A DNA stretch of 64,000 nucleotides, from assembly GCA_944325545.1 (NCBI GenBank), contig CALVAM010000004.1, forward strand, positions 35,086-99,085, given 5' to 3'. Below, in pieces: positions 36,356 through 46,495 of the stretch (positions are counted from its first letter, which is position 1; each line of letters starts with the position of its first letter). The translations under genes and the position numbers were made by a program. Below the pieces are notes generated by a model that had not been told where the DNA came from, did no database searches, and saw nothing but the letters and a program-made list of their open reading frames with translations. The stretch comes from Candidatus Gastranaerophilales bacterium (lineage in GTDB: Bacteria; Cyanobacteriota; Vampirovibrionia; Gastranaerophilales; Gastranaerophilaceae).

Positions 36356-37672
36356 ATGACACTTCCAATAAGTTCACTTGCGAATATGGAATTTATGCTT
36401 TATGGCGGAGCTTCAGGCAATATGAATTGTCCAAGCTATATAAACGGTTATAAAGCTGGGAATTTGTCATCTTATTATAATCCTTATATGTATTCAATGG
36501 CTAATCAAAATCTTTGGAATGCAAATCAAGCTCAAAATATAAATCAAGGAATTTCTCAAAATACAAATACTGGTTCAAATTCTAATACAACAGGAACTAA
36601 AGGCTCTAATATAGATATTCTTGCTGATTATTATGCAAAGAATTTAGAACCATCAGAATCATTAGCAAGTGCAGTTATTATGGGTGGAGTATCAGGAGCT
36701 TTAATGATGAATCCAAGATATATTGCTCACCCTATTAATTCTTTTAAAGGATTAAAAGATGTAAAAGAAATGTTCAAATCAGTAAAAGTAGATGGTTCTG
36801 ATTTAAATAAATTATGGAAAGAAAATCCAACAGTAATGCAAGATGCATATTTTAGAATGCATAAAGCGGCTTCAAGAGCTAATTCTAAATTAGGTTTGTT
36901 TAGAAAAAGCTATGATAGAGATACTGAATACAAAGAATTAAAGAAAATAATGCAAGAGGCTTTAGATTCAAAAGATATTCAAAAAATTGCAGAAGCTAGT
37001 AAAAAGTTAGAAAATGCTTATATTTCAAACGGTCATATTCCATCTCTTTGGAACAAAATTAGAGGTAAAAAAGTTGCAACAGTAGCTGAAAAGTTAGCAG
37101 ATAATACAGGCATAAAAGAAGGTGCTAAAGCTTTAATTAAGAAAAATAGTATGTCTTATTTAAGCCGTTTTAAACACAGTTTAGGCGGAAGAATGGCAAT
37201 ATTATTTGCCGGTATTGAAATGCTTATGAATATTGGTAAGATAAAAACTGCATTCCAACATGACAAAGAAAATCCTAATGGTGAAAAATTAGGAATGAAA
37301 CAATTAGGTCAAACAACAGTTAAAGCTGTAGGTAATACCTTAGGGTGGGCAGCTGGTGAAGCCGCAGGTATTTGGGCCGCAACTAAATTAGGAGCATCAA
37401 TTGGTACTGCATTTGGTCCTGGTGTAGGAACAGTGATTGGAGGAGTTGCAGGTTTAATTGGTGGTTCAATCGGTATGTGGTTAGCAGGTAAAGCTACTAA
37501 AGCTTTGGTTGGTGAAGATGTTGCTAATAAAGTTGAAGCTAAAAAATTAGCTCAATCTCCTGAAGGGAAAGCTCAGTTACTTACTTTGGTAGCAGAAAAA
37601 GCTCAAAAAAATGAAGATGTTCCTCAAAATGTAATGTTTGCAGCTCAAAATGTAGCAGCAACACTTTCATAA
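36356..37672 (+). CDS. Glycine-zipper protein of unknown function
   Basis: No family is recognised for this 438-aa protein. The first 90 residues are rich in Asn, Tyr, Gly and Ser with low complexity (NINQGISQNTNTGSNSNTTG). The middle is charged and helical. Residues 320-385 are alternately Gly/Ala rich (WAAGEAAGIWAATKLGASIG, TVIGGVAGLIGGSIGMWLAG) with the spacing of glycine-zipper membrane-associating helices. There is no signal peptide. Zipper segments of this kind occur in secreted pore-forming or surface proteins, but that is only an analogy. The start is not firm; a second ATG lies at 36386. A hairpin terminator follows the stop. Confidence 0.55.
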   Translation: MTLPISSLANMEFMLYGGASGNMNCPSYINGYKAGNLSSYYNPYMYSMANQNLWNANQAQNINQGISQNTNTGSNSNTTGTKGSNIDILADYYAKNLEPSESLASAVIMGGVSGALMMNPRYIAHPINSFKGLKDVKEMFKSVKVDGSDLNKLWKENPTVMQDAYFRMHKAASRANSKLGLFRKSYDRDTEYKELKKIMQEALDSKDIQKIAEASKKLENAYISNGHIPSLWNKIRGKKVATVAEKLADNTGIKEGAKALIKKNSMSYLSRFKHSLGGRMAILFAGIEMLMNIGKIKTAFQHDKENPNGEKLGMKQLGQTTVKAVGNTLGWAAGEAAGIWAATKLGASIGTAFGPGVGTVIGGVAGLIGGSIGMWLAGKATKALVGEDVANKVEAKKLAQSPEGKAQLLTLVAEKAQKNEDVPQNVMFAAQNVAATLS

Positions 37673-37715
37673 ATAAAAATAAATAATTTCCTATTTTATT
37701 ATTAACCTATAATAT

Positions 37716-37750
37716 CCCTTTCGTGATAGAATTTAAGCGAAAGGGTTTTT
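37716..37750 (+). terminator. Terminator hairpin overlapping the ilvD leader
   Basis: CCCTTTCG (37716-37723) and CGAAAGGG (37738-37745) form an 8-bp stem with a 14-base loop, followed by TTTTTATTTT. It lies 43 bases after the stop of the upstream gene. TATAAT sits just before it at 37708-37713, and the AAAGGG of the right arm also serves as the ilvD ribosome site. Confidence 0.6.
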
Positions 37751-37755
37751 ATTTT

Positions 37756-39381
37756 ATGAGAAGTGATAATATTAAAAAAGGGATTGCAAGAACACCACAT
37801 CGAAGTCTTTTAATGGCGACCGGAGTTTCTAAGAAAAATATTAATTCTCCGTTTATAGGAATAGCAAGTTCTTTTTCAGACTTAGTTCCAGGGCATATAG
37901 GAATGAGAGATTTAGAAAGGCAGATAGAAAAAGGTATTCATTCAGCAGGAGGTCAAGCTTTTATATTTGGAGTTCCTGCTGTTTGTGATGGTATTGCTAT
38001 GGGACATTCAGGTATGCAATATTCACTTCCTTCAAGAGATTTAATTGCAGATTGTGTTGAAACAGTTGCTAATGCTCATCAATTAGATGGATTAATTCTT
38101 CTTTCAAATTGTGATAAGATTACTCCTGCAATGTTAATAGCTGCAGCGAGAATAAATATTCCAACAATTATAGTAACAGCAGGCCCTATGCTTGATGGGG
38201 AGAGTCAGTGTGAAAGACTGACAATGATAAAAGGGGCTTTTGAATCAATTGGTAAGTTTAGAAATGGTGAAATTTCAGAAAAAAGACTTATTGAATTAGA
38301 AGAAGCTTCTTGTCCTTCTGCAGGAGCTTGTCAAGGTTTGTACACAGCTAACACTATGGCTTGTCTTACAGAAGTTATAGGAATGAGTCTTCCTTATTGT
38401 GCTACAGCCGCTGCAGTTTCTTCTCAAAAAAGAAGAATTGCTTTTGAAAGCGGAATGCAAATAGTAGATTGGGTGAATAATGATATCAAACCTTTGGATA
38501 TAATTACAAGAGATTCATTACGAAATGCAATTATTGCGGATTTGGCGATGGGAGGTTCTACAAATTCATTCTTACACATTCTCGCTGTTGCAAATGCTGC
38601 GGGAATTAACGTTACATTAAAAGATTTTGAAGAATTATCATATAAAATTCATCAATTTGTAAAATTAGAACCATCTTCTAATATCACAATGACACAATTT
38701 CATAATGCGGGGGGAATTCCTGCAGTGATCAATGAACTAATCAAAAGCGTTCCCGAATATGTAGGTGGAAAATATAATAATGATTTATATGTAGATAAAA
38801 ATATTATACACTCTTATTCAGAACCTTTTACAACAAAACCTGGGTTGGGTATTCTATATGGAAATATAGCTCCGGAAGGCTCTGTTATAAAAATCTCTGC
38901 AGTAGATGAAAGTTGTTATGAATTTGAGGGAGTTGCAAAAACTTTTGATTCAGAAGAAGATGCAATGAAAGCTTTAGAAAATGATTTAATAAAAGAAGGC
39001 GATGTGATTGTAATTCGCTATGAAGGTCCAAAAGGTGGACCTGGCATGAGAGAAATGTTAGCTCCGACTTCACTTTTGGTTGGAAAAGGTTTAGGCACAA
39101 AAGCAGCTTTAATAACAGATGGAAGATTTTCAGGAGGAACAAGAGGAATTTGTGTCGGACATATTTGTCCTGAAGCATCAAATGGAGGAGTTATTGCTTT
39201 AATTAAAGATGGAGATAAAATCAAAATCGATATTAATAAAAGAACTCTTAATTTGTTAGTAAGTGATGAAGAATTGGCTAAACGAAGAAAAGAGCTAAAA
39301 CCTTTCAAAAGCGATGCCAAAGGATATTTAGCAAAATATTCAAGAATAGTTCAAGATGCAAGCCATGGAGCAATTGTTTAA
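37756..39381 (+). CDS. ilvD: Dihydroxy-acid dehydratase
   Basis: IlvD dehydrates 2,3-dihydroxy-isovalerate and its methylvalerate homologue in valine, leucine and isoleucine synthesis, using an Fe-S cluster. The 541-aa protein has ATGVSKK near residue 22, [19 protein letters not shown], the ligand cysteine block [25 protein letters not shown] and [20 protein letters not shown] near the C-terminus, all standard. The ATG at 37756 gives the normal start; a GTG 11 codons earlier lies in the upstream hairpin. No other ilv gene is in the window. Confidence 0.95.
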   Translation: MRSDNIKKGIARTPHRSLLMATGVSKKNINSPFIGIASSFSDLVPGHIGMRDLERQIEKGIHSAGGQAFIFGVPAVCDGIAMGHSGMQYSLPSRDLIADCVETVANAHQLDGLILLSNCDKITPAMLIAAARINIPTIIVTAGPMLDGESQCERLTMIKGAFESIGKFRNGEISEKRLIELEEASCPSAGACQGLYTANTMACLTEVIGMSLPYCATAAAVSSQKRRIAFESGMQIVDWVNNDIKPLDIITRDSLRNAIIADLAMGGSTNSFLHILAVANAAGINVTLKDFEELSYKIHQFVKLEPSSNITMTQFHNAGGIPAVINELIKSVPEYVGGKYNNDLYVDKNIIHSYSEPFTTKPGLGILYGNIAPEGSVIKISAVDESCYEFEGVAKTFDSEEDAMKALENDLIKEGDVIVIRYEGPKGGPGMREMLAPTSLLVGKGLGTKAALITDGRFSGGTRGICVGHICPEASNGGVIALIKDGDKIKIDINKRTLNLLVSDEELAKRRKELKPFKSDAKGYLAKYSRIVQDASHGAIV

Positions 39382-39530
39382 TAATTATATTTCTAAAAGA
39401 ATATTTTTGTGCTATAATATTGGCAACCCAATAATAAAGATTCATACAAATTGCTTATTTTAGAAAACTTTTATCTAAGGTATAATCATTTAGTTAAAGT
39501 ATCTATATAAGAAGAAAGGAAAAGAAGAAT

Positions 39531-40115
39531 ATGAGTTTTGTACCTGTAGTAATAGAACAATCAAGCAGAGGCGAACGTTCTTTTGATATTTTTTCAAGAT
39601 TATTAAGAGAAAGAATTATCTTTTTAGGAACACCTGTCGATGATATGGTAGCAAATTTGATTGTCGCTCAACTATTGTTATTAGACAGTGAAAATCCAGA
39701 AAAAGATATTATGCTATATATCAATTCCCCTGGAGGAAGTGTAACAGCAGGTTTAGCAATATATGATACAATGCAGCATATTAGAGCAGATGTCTCAACA
39801 ATTTGTTTAGGTCAAGCAGCTTCAATGGGTGCATTTTTATTATGTTCAGGTGCAAAAGGTAAGAGAATGGCTCTTCCACATTCAAGAGTTCTTATTCACC
39901 AACCTTTAGGTGGTGCTCAAGGTCAAGCTACTGATATTGAAATCCAAGCTCAAGAAATTTTAAGAATTAAGAAAACATTGAATGAAATTATGGCTTCTAA
40001 TACTGGTCAATCTATCAAGAAAATTGAAAAAGATACTGACAGAGATTATATTATGACTCCTCAAGAAGCTTTAGAATATGGTATGATTGATAAAGTTATT
40101 ACAAAAGATATTTAG
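39531..40115 (+). CDS. clpP: ATP-dependent Clp protease proteolytic subunit
   Basis: ClpP forms the tetradecameric peptidase chamber that works with ClpX. The 194-aa protein contains the Ser98, His123, Asp172 triad in [21 protein letters not shown] and DRDYIM contexts, and [19 protein letters not shown]. The N-terminal propeptide is short, as usual. AGAAAGGA precedes the ATG. The clpX gene follows 71 bases later after a hairpin. Confidence 0.96.
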   Translation: MSFVPVVIEQSSRGERSFDIFSRLLRERIIFLGTPVDDMVANLIVAQLLLLDSENPEKDIMLYINSPGGSVTAGLAIYDTMQHIRADVSTICLGQAASMGAFLLCSGAKGKRMALPHSRVLIHQPLGGAQGQATDIEIQAQEILRIKKTLNEIMASNTGQSIKKIEKDTDRDYIMTPQEALEYGMIDKVITKDI

Positions 40116-40117
40116 TT

Positions 40118-40140
40118 ATTTGGGGGCTTGTCCCCCAAAT
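40118..40140 (+). terminator. Stem-loop between clpP and clpX
   Basis: ATTTGGGGG and CCCCCAAAT form a 9-bp perfect stem around CTTGT, followed by ATTTT. It starts two bases after the clpP stop. It could be a terminator or a processing/attenuation site that lowers clpX relative to clpP. Confidence 0.6.
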
Positions 40141-40186
40141 ATTTTAAGCTTAAAATATAAATAGACTTAATAATACGGGAGATATT

Positions 40187-41518
40187 ATGGCATCAAATGA
40201 TAGACTAAAATGTTCATTTTGTGGAAAAACACAAGATCAGGTTAAAAAATTAATTGCAGGACCTGACGTTTTTATCTGTGATGAATGTGTTGAACTTTGT
40301 AATGAAATTTTAGATGAAGAATTTTTTGAAGCAAAAGAAGGAATAAAAGAAAAAGGTGAAAAACATCAAGAAGATGTTGAAGAAAAACCAATTCCAAAAC
40401 CTCATGAAATCAAAGAATATTTAGATCAGCATATCGTTGGCCAAGATGATGCAAAAAAAGTTTTATCAGTTGCTGTTTATAATCACTATAAACGTTTAAA
40501 ACATAATCAAAAAGAAGATAAAAACGGTGTTGAAATTCAAAAATCAAATATCTTACTTGTAGGCCCTACAGGTAGCGGAAAAACACTTTTGGCACAAACT
40601 TTAGCCAAAATGCTTGATGTACCGTTTGCAGTAGCTGATGCTACAACTCTAACAGAAGCCGGTTATGTTGGTGATGATGTTGAAAATATCTTATTAAGAT
40701 TATACCAAAACGCTGATTACGATGTAAAAAGAGCTGAAAAAGGCATTATTTACATAGATGAAATTGATAAAATTGCAAGAAAGTCTGAAAATACATCAAT
40801 AACAAGAGACGTGTCTGGAGAAGGTGTTCAACAAGCTTTATTAAAACTTATTGAAGGAACTTTATCAAATGTTCCTCCTCAAGGTGGAAGAAAACATCCT
40901 CAACAAGAAATGATTCAAATTGATACAAGTAACATTTTATTTATAGTAGGTGGAGCTTTTGTTGATTTGGATAAAATTATTGAACATAGAGTTAAAGATG
41001 GAACATCTATTGGTTTTGGTAAGACTGCTCCAACTCAGGTAGAAAAAGAACAAGCTTCTGCTAGATTGCTTAAAAAATTACAACCGGAAGACTTGTTGAA
41101 ATTTGGTTTGATACCGGAATTTATTGGTAGAATTCCTGTTTATGCTGTATTAGATGCTTTGGACGAGAAAACATTAAAAATGATTTTAACAGAACCTAAA
41201 AATGCTGTATTAAAACAATATAAATGTTTATTGGAAATGGATGGTGTAGAGTTAGATTTTGAACCTGAAGCGATAGATTTAATTGCACAAAAAGCGATAA
41301 AGAGAAAAACAGGTGCAAGAGCATTACGTTCAATTGTAGAAGAGTTGATGTTAGATATTATGTATGATATTCCGACAAAACATGATATTACAAAGTTCAC
41401 TATAACCAAAGAAATGGTTGAAAAACAAGATGAAATAGATAATCAAGCAGAATTAATCCATCTTCCGAATAGTAAACCTAAAGATATTTCAGAAAAAACA
41501 AGAGCAGAAATTGCATAA
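40187..41518 (+). CDS. clpX: ATP-dependent Clp protease ATP-binding subunit ClpX
   Basis: ClpX unfolds substrates and feeds them to ClpP. The 443-aa protein has the N-terminal zinc-binding domain (Cys9, Cys12, Cys31, Cys34), Walker A GPTGSGKT, Walker [11 protein letters not shown], the pore loop GYVGDDVE and the sensor region [11 protein letters not shown]. The length is typical. It follows clpP as in many bacteria. A strong bidirectional terminator follows. Confidence 0.96.
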   Translation: MASNDRLKCSFCGKTQDQVKKLIAGPDVFICDECVELCNEILDEEFFEAKEGIKEKGEKHQEDVEEKPIPKPHEIKEYLDQHIVGQDDAKKVLSVAVYNHYKRLKHNQKEDKNGVEIQKSNILLVGPTGSGKTLLAQTLAKMLDVPFAVADATTLTEAGYVGDDVENILLRLYQNADYDVKRAEKGIIYIDEIDKIARKSENTSITRDVSGEGVQQALLKLIEGTLSNVPPQGGRKHPQQEMIQIDTSNILFIVGGAFVDLDKIIEHRVKDGTSIGFGKTAPTQVEKEQASARLLKKLQPEDLLKFGLIPEFIGRIPVYAVLDALDEKTLKMILTEPKNAVLKQYKCLLEMDGVELDFEPEAIDLIAQKAIKRKTGARALRSIVEELMLDIMYDIPTKHDITKFTITKEMVEKQDEIDNQAELIHLPNSKPKDISEKTRAEIA

Positions 41519-41552
41519 AAAAGAGCCTTCCTTTAAAGGAAGGCTTTTTTTT
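41516..41552. terminator. Bidirectional terminator between clpX and the EF-hand protein gene
   Basis: AGCCTTCC (41524-41531) and GGAAGGCT (41538-41545) form an 8-bp stem around TTTAAA, with an A run on the left and eight T on the right, so it serves both strands. It ends clpX on the plus strand and overlaps the stop of the minus-strand gene. Confidence 0.85.
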
Positions 41553-43896
41553 ATGCTAGTCTATTATATTCTGCTAAGATATCGTCAACTAAGCCTCTGA
41601 AACTTACAAGATAAACGTTGTAGTTTTTATTATATGTGTCTTCATATCTAACAATCGCATTATTTGTACAATTACCATTTTGGATTTCGCTGGCTGCATA
41701 ACGAGCTAATTTATCTTTTTCCCAGTTTTCCTTAATCTTTGTATGTTCTAAATTATTATATTTATTTTGAACATTAGTTGCGGCTTGTAATAAGATTGTA
41801 CGATCAAATTCTGTTCCTGAATTTAATAACGCCCCTGTGATCATATTTATTAAGCAACCCAATCTTTTTTTAGCTAAGTCGTCATCAGTGTAATTACCAC
41901 TTTCTCTATGTAATTGAATAACAGCATTGTTATTGTATAAGTCTGCAAAATTAGAAGCAGAAACTTGAGTATTTTCAGCAGGAACTGTTGTACCGAATAC
42001 TTCTAAGTGTCCTCCACTTCCATCACCAACTCCATTAAAGTTAGCGGTTTCAAGTACATCTGCTGCGGTTATTTGTTTTTCTTCAAATTTAATTGTTACA
42101 GATTTTGTTCCAACCAAAATTCCGTCAATAGTTACATTAAATATTACTGAGAATGAAGAGTTGGCTTTTTGGCTATTTATTGTTATTTTTCCAGTATCAT
42201 CAATTGTCGCTATACTTGTATTACTTGAAGTATACTTAATTCTATCTGAGGTAATAGTTTTAACATTACCACTCGGATCTTTAAATTGAGGATTTAACGT
42301 AAATTCTCCGATATTTCCTTCTTCAAGAGTAATTGTATCTGCAATGCCCCAATCTCCATTAGATATTGTAAGTTCGCTTGCGTCACCATATGTATCTAGT
42401 AATTTTTTAACTTGATCGATTTTATCTTTAATTTGACTAGGGGTTAATTCTGAGATTGTAGTTTTATAACTTTTACCATTGAATACAGATTCTACAGCAT
42501 TTTTAAATAAATCATTTTTGCTGGAGATAGCATCTAAATATTTGTTTGCGGCATCTTTGTGGGCTTGTTCGGATTTATCATCATCAGGTTCATTATTTGC
42601 AGCAACGTACAACATATCATATAAATCATTTAGTTCACTTAAACTTAAATCCCCTAAGCCGTTTTCATAGAATTCCATAATTCGGCTTTGGATTTGTTTT
42701 ACAGCCCAGTCTAACATAGCATCAGTATCTAAATTCCCATCAACAGAGAATTCTCCTGATGTAACTTGAGTAATTAATTCAGCTTCAATATCATCCATTA
42801 CATCTAAGTATCTACCATCATTTTTAATTAAATCAGCTAAAGATTGATTTATTTCAGATGCAACTCTGTTATATAAATCATCACCTTTTAATAATTCTTT
42901 TGCTGTAACAACATCTATGACTTCTTTATATTGTTCACTATTAGTAAAGTTTTCATAAGTATATCCTTTTATTGTTTCGAAGTCATTAAATTTCGCACCA
43001 GAAAGAATGTTGTTTATAAGCTCATTAACTGCGTTATCATATAATTCTTTATTTGATTCATATCCAGTTTCATTTTGAACATTTTCAAAAGCTGTTTGTA
43101 AAGTTTTTGTTAAATAAGTTTTTTGTAAATCATTAAGTGCAGTTGCATCATTTACAGAATAACCATATGCACTTAAATCAAAGGCATTATCTTCTTTTAC
43201 TCCGGCAGTAGCTAAATATGCGTCAACGATTAATTGAACTGTTGATTTGATATCCTCAGCAGTGCTTCCTTCCGGAATATTTTGAATATAATTGCTGATG
43301 ATTCCTTGTAAAGTTTTATCTTCAAGGTAAGAATAATTATATTCTTTCATAAAATCTTTTAATTCAGTATTTAAGTATTCATCAGCAACACAGTCTGCAG
43401 TTGTTTTGTTTTGAACACTTTCTGACATACTTTCTAAATAAGCTAACAAATCTTCTTTAACACCACCATTTTTAATAAAAGTTTCAGTTAAGTTTGCTAA
43501 ACTTTGGTTTACAGACTGTTTCCAACGAGAACTGTCTGATACAACACTTGGTGCTGATAAAGTTGAAGTGTAATCATTTAGAATTTCATACATTTCAATT
43601 TTGAGGTTCATATTTGTAATTTCTTTTGAGTCAAGTGCATTTTTATTTTTAAAGTTTGTTCCTGTTATATTACCGGTTTGAGTAGTATCAATATTTTTCC
43701 AGAATTCATTGATTAAATCTGTTTGCTTAGAAGTTTCACCATTCCAACCTTCTAAACTTTCCCAATCAAATTCAGCAGCTAAAAAATCTCTGAATTCTGA
43801 TTTTAAAATTGTTCCATCATTGTTTGTGTCCATTTCTGTTTTCCAGTCAGGACGTTCTGCTAAAAATTGATAAACTCTTGAAATTTCGTTTGACAT
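41551..43896 (-). CDS. Large EF-hand protein with Ig-like domain (sigma-28 promoter), paralogue 1
   Basis: No named family is recognised. The 781-aa protein starts with one canonical calcium-binding EF-hand loop (residues 23-34, D-x-N-x-D-G-x-I-x3-E) and a degenerate second loop near 71-83. A long helical region (about 90-450) follows. Near 540-625 lies a BIG2-type bacterial Ig-like region (YTSSNTSIATIDDTGKITIN). There is no signal peptide and no membrane segment. The first 450 residues are closely similar to the next minus-strand gene, while the C-terminal third is different. A consensus flagellar sigma-28 promoter lies 45 bases upstream, so it is likely made with late flagellar genes; it may be exported by the flagellar apparatus or act at the surface. 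Confidence 0.7.
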   Translation of the reverse strand: MSNEISRVYQFLAERPDWKTEMDTNNDGTILKSEFRDFLAAEFDWESLEGWNGETSKQTDLINEFWKNIDTTQTGNITGTNFKNKNALDSKEITNMNLKIEMYEILNDYTSTLSAPSVVSDSSRWKQSVNQSLANLTETFIKNGGVKEDLLAYLESMSESVQNKTTADCVADEYLNTELKDFMKEYNYSYLEDKTLQGIISNYIQNIPEGSTAEDIKSTVQLIVDAYLATAGVKEDNAFDLSAYGYSVNDATALNDLQKTYLTKTLQTAFENVQNETGYESNKELYDNAVNELINNILSGAKFNDFETIKGYTYENFTNSEQYKEVIDVVTAKELLKGDDLYNRVASEINQSLADLIKNDGRYLDVMDDIEAELITQVTSGEFSVDGNLDTDAMLDWAVKQIQSRIMEFYENGLGDLSLSELNDLYDMLYVAANNEPDDDKSEQAHKDAANKYLDAISSKNDLFKNAVESVFNGKSYKTTISELTPSQIKDKIDQVKKLLDTYGDASELTISNGDWGIADTITLEEGNIGEFTLNPQFKDPSGNVKTITSDRIKYTSSNTSIATIDDTGKITINSQKANSSFSVIFNVTIDGILVGTKSVTIKFEEKQITAADVLETANFNGVGDGSGGHLEVFGTTVPAENTQVSASNFADLYNNNAVIQLHRESGNYTDDDLAKKRLGCLINMITGALLNSGTEFDRTILLQAATNVQNKYNNLEHTKIKENWEKDKLARYAASEIQNGNCTNNAIVRYEDTYNKNYNVYLVSFRGLVDDILAEYNRLA

Positions 43897-43940
43897 AAAT
43901 TTTACTCCTTATTTTCCCTAAATATTTTTCTATAATTTAG

Positions 43941-43967
43941 ATATCGGCATATTTTATTTAAACTTTA
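43941..43967 (-). promoter_or_regulatory. Flagellar sigma-28 (FliA) promoter, copy 1
   Basis: On the minus strand it reads TAAAGTTT (43967-43960), 11 bases, GCCGATAT (43948-43941). The enteric FliA consensus is TAAAGTTT, 11 bases, GCCGATAA, so 15 of 16 bases match with exact spacing. The predicted start gives a leader of about 35-40 bases with AAGGAG before the ATG of the 43896 gene. TTTGTAAA direct repeats lie just upstream. Confidence 0.85.
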
Positions 43968-44031
43968 GAGAAAATAAGATAATTTTTACAAAAGTTTACA
44001 AATTTGCTTAGGTTTTATTTGTCGTCTCTTT

Positions 44032-46455
44032 TTATAAAGAAACATATAAAAGTTTGTCAAAGCAATAAAGTGTAAGTTGTACTAGTTCATCCATATGTAT
44101 TTTGAAGTTATCATCGTCTCTTGAATCTTTTCCGCTCCAGTCTCTTTTAGAATCATTGTCTTCAACTCTTGCAGAACCATTATTAGTACCGTAAGGACAG
44201 TCATGTTCATTATTTATACAAATTTGAATTGCTTCTTGTTGTGCATTTCTAAATATATTTGTAATAGTATCAGGTGCAATATATGAATATTTGTTGATTA
44301 GTCTATGTAATAATTCATCCATTGTGACTTGATAATCAGGATCATCTTTCGTATTTTGAAGATGCACAACTCCGTTAGCATCAACCGTAGCACCGCCTTT
44401 GTAGATTATGTTTTCATCGTTGCCTATAGTAGTGTTAGTATTATAATGAGTTAAACCATTAGTTAAGCTTGTATCTGTATATGATGTATGTTCAGTATAT
44501 GCTTTTATTAGTTCAGGATGTTCTTTTAGTTTTTCCATTATATTTTTAATATTATCAAGTACTGTAGATACAAAATTTGCAGTAGAATTAGAGGTTGATG
44601 AGTTATACGTATTGTATGCTGAAATCCAAGCTGCTTGTATTATTTTATTTAAAATACTTTCTCCTCCAATGTTATTAAGAGCAGTAATTCCTTCTTTTGA
44701 TTTCTTTATTTCTTCTTTTACTTTTTGTGCAAGAGTATTAAATACTAAAGTGGTTGATTCTTCTTGGAATACTATATTTCCATTCGCATCTATGCCAAAT
44801 TCTGTATGAATTGTAGATTGTCCGTTTATTATTGTACTTACGCTAGAATATTTTACATTATTTGCACAATCTGAAATATTTTGTGCAGCACTGCTAATTT
44901 TTTCATTATTTTCTTTTTCTTCAATTTGTCTTCTTTCTTCTTCATCTATTTTTAAAGCATTTGTTTTTAATCTTGTCATAGCTGCATAAATTTCTGATGG
45001 GTACATATTTTTAATTCCATTTTTCCAATCTTCACCAAATTCATTTATTACAGCTTCTTTTAATTTATCAGAATTTTTAGAAATTAAAGCTTCACAATAT
45101 TTAATAGCTGCATTTTGTTGTGCTTCTTTTGATTTATCAGCATCAGCTTCATTAATTGCAACATTATATAACATATCGTATACAGCGTTTAATTCATTAA
45201 CTTCTATATTGCTTAATCCATTTTCATAGAATTCCATTATTCTGTTTTGGATTTGTTCGATAACCCAATCTAACATGGCATTTGTATCTAAATTCCCTTC
45301 AACAGAAAATTCGCCTGATTTTACTTTAGTAATTAATTCTGTTTCAATATTTTTTATTACTTTTAAATATTTACCATCATTTTTGATTAAATCTGCTAAT
45401 GATTGATTTATTTCAGAAGCTACTCTATTGTATAAATTATCACCTTTTAATAATTCTTTTGCTGTAACAACATCACTTACTTCTTTGTATTGTTCGCTAT
45501 TAGTAAACATTTCATAAGTATAATTTTTTATTGTTTCAAAATCATTAAATTTAGCATCTGAAAGAACTTTATTTATAAAGTCATTAACTGCATTATCATA
45601 TAATTCTTTGTTATTTTCGTAACCCATTGCATTTTTAACATTTTCTAACACTGTTTGTAGAGTTTTTGTTAAATATGTTTTTTGTAAGTCATTAAGTTTA
45701 GTAGTTTCGTCTACAGTGTATCCATAAGCGCTAAGATCAAAAGCATTATTTTCTTTTACTCCAGCAGTTGCTAAATATGCATTTACAATTGATTTTACTG
45801 TTGATTCAATTTCTTCTATAGAGTTTCCTTCCGGAATATTTTGAATGTAATTGCTGATTATTCCTTGTAAGGTTTGGTCTTCAAGGTATGAATAATCATA
45901 TTCTTTCATAAAATCTTTTAATTCATTATTTAAGTATTCGTCTGCGATATAATCTGCTGTAGCTTTATTTTGAATATTTTCTGACATACTTTCTAAATAA
46001 GCTAGCAAATCTTCTTTTATACCACCGTTTTTAATAAATGTCTCTGTTAAATTTGTTAAATTTTGTTTTACTATTTGTTTCCAACCGGTGCTATTTGAAA
46101 TAACACTTGGTGCTGATAATGTTGAAGTGTAATCATTTAAGATTTCATACATTTCAATTTTATTATTCATATTTGTAATTTCATTTGAATCAAGTGCGTT
46201 TTTATTTTTGAAAATAGTACCAGTCATGTCACCGGTTTTAGTTGTATCAATACTTTTCCAAAAATCATTGATTAAATCAGTTTGTTTAGAACTTTCTCCA
46301 TTCCATCCTTCTAAACTAGCCCAATCAAAATTTGCAGTCAAAAAGTCTCTACATTCTGCTTTTAAAATTGTTCCATCTTTATCTGTGTCCATTTCTGTTT
46401 TCCAATTTGGACGTTCTGATAAAAACAGATAAACTTTTGAGATATCACTTGACAT
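44032..46455 (-). CDS. Large EF-hand protein (sigma-28 promoter), paralogue 2
   Basis: This 807-aa protein is a paralogue of the 41551 product. Its EF-hand loop (residues 23-34, D-x-D-x-D-G-x-I-x3-E) and next 430 residues align with few gaps, including GWNGESSKQTDLIN, LLAYLESMSE and FYENGL. After about 480 the sequences part: here a Glu-rich helical stretch (EEERRQIEEKENNEK), then a Thr/Ser/Asn-rich region (NGLTHYNTNTTIGNDENIIY) without the Ig-like domain. No signal peptide is visible. Its promoter is also a sigma-28 type. The gene pair shares promoter and upstream repeats, so the duplication included the control region. Function unknown; calcium binding is inferred. Confidence 0.7.
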   Translation of the reverse strand: MSSDISKVYLFLSERPNWKTEMDTDKDGTILKAECRDFLTANFDWASLEGWNGESSKQTDLINDFWKSIDTTKTGDMTGTIFKNKNALDSNEITNMNNKIEMYEILNDYTSTLSAPSVISNSTGWKQIVKQNLTNLTETFIKNGGIKEDLLAYLESMSENIQNKATADYIADEYLNNELKDFMKEYDYSYLEDQTLQGIISNYIQNIPEGNSIEEIESTVKSIVNAYLATAGVKENNAFDLSAYGYTVDETTKLNDLQKTYLTKTLQTVLENVKNAMGYENNKELYDNAVNDFINKVLSDAKFNDFETIKNYTYEMFTNSEQYKEVSDVVTAKELLKGDNLYNRVASEINQSLADLIKNDGKYLKVIKNIETELITKVKSGEFSVEGNLDTNAMLDWVIEQIQNRIMEFYENGLSNIEVNELNAVYDMLYNVAINEADADKSKEAQQNAAIKYCEALISKNSDKLKEAVINEFGEDWKNGIKNMYPSEIYAAMTRLKTNALKIDEEERRQIEEKENNEKISSAAQNISDCANNVKYSSVSTIINGQSTIHTEFGIDANGNIVFQEESTTLVFNTLAQKVKEEIKKSKEGITALNNIGGESILNKIIQAAWISAYNTYNSSTSNSTANFVSTVLDNIKNIMEKLKEHPELIKAYTEHTSYTDTSLTNGLTHYNTNTTIGNDENIIYKGGATVDANGVVHLQNTKDDPDYQVTMDELLHRLINKYSYIAPDTITNIFRNAQQEAIQICINNEHDCPYGTNNGSARVEDNDSKRDWSGKDSRDDDNFKIHMDELVQLTLYCFDKLLYVSL

Positions 46456-46495
46456 AAATTTGACTCCATTTTCCCTATATTTCCCTATAGTATGA

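Noticed and set aside
38885..39320. Two minus-strand frames (98 and 100 aa) inside ilvD
   Set aside because: Leucine-rich antisense shadows of a well-conserved gene with no ribosome sites.
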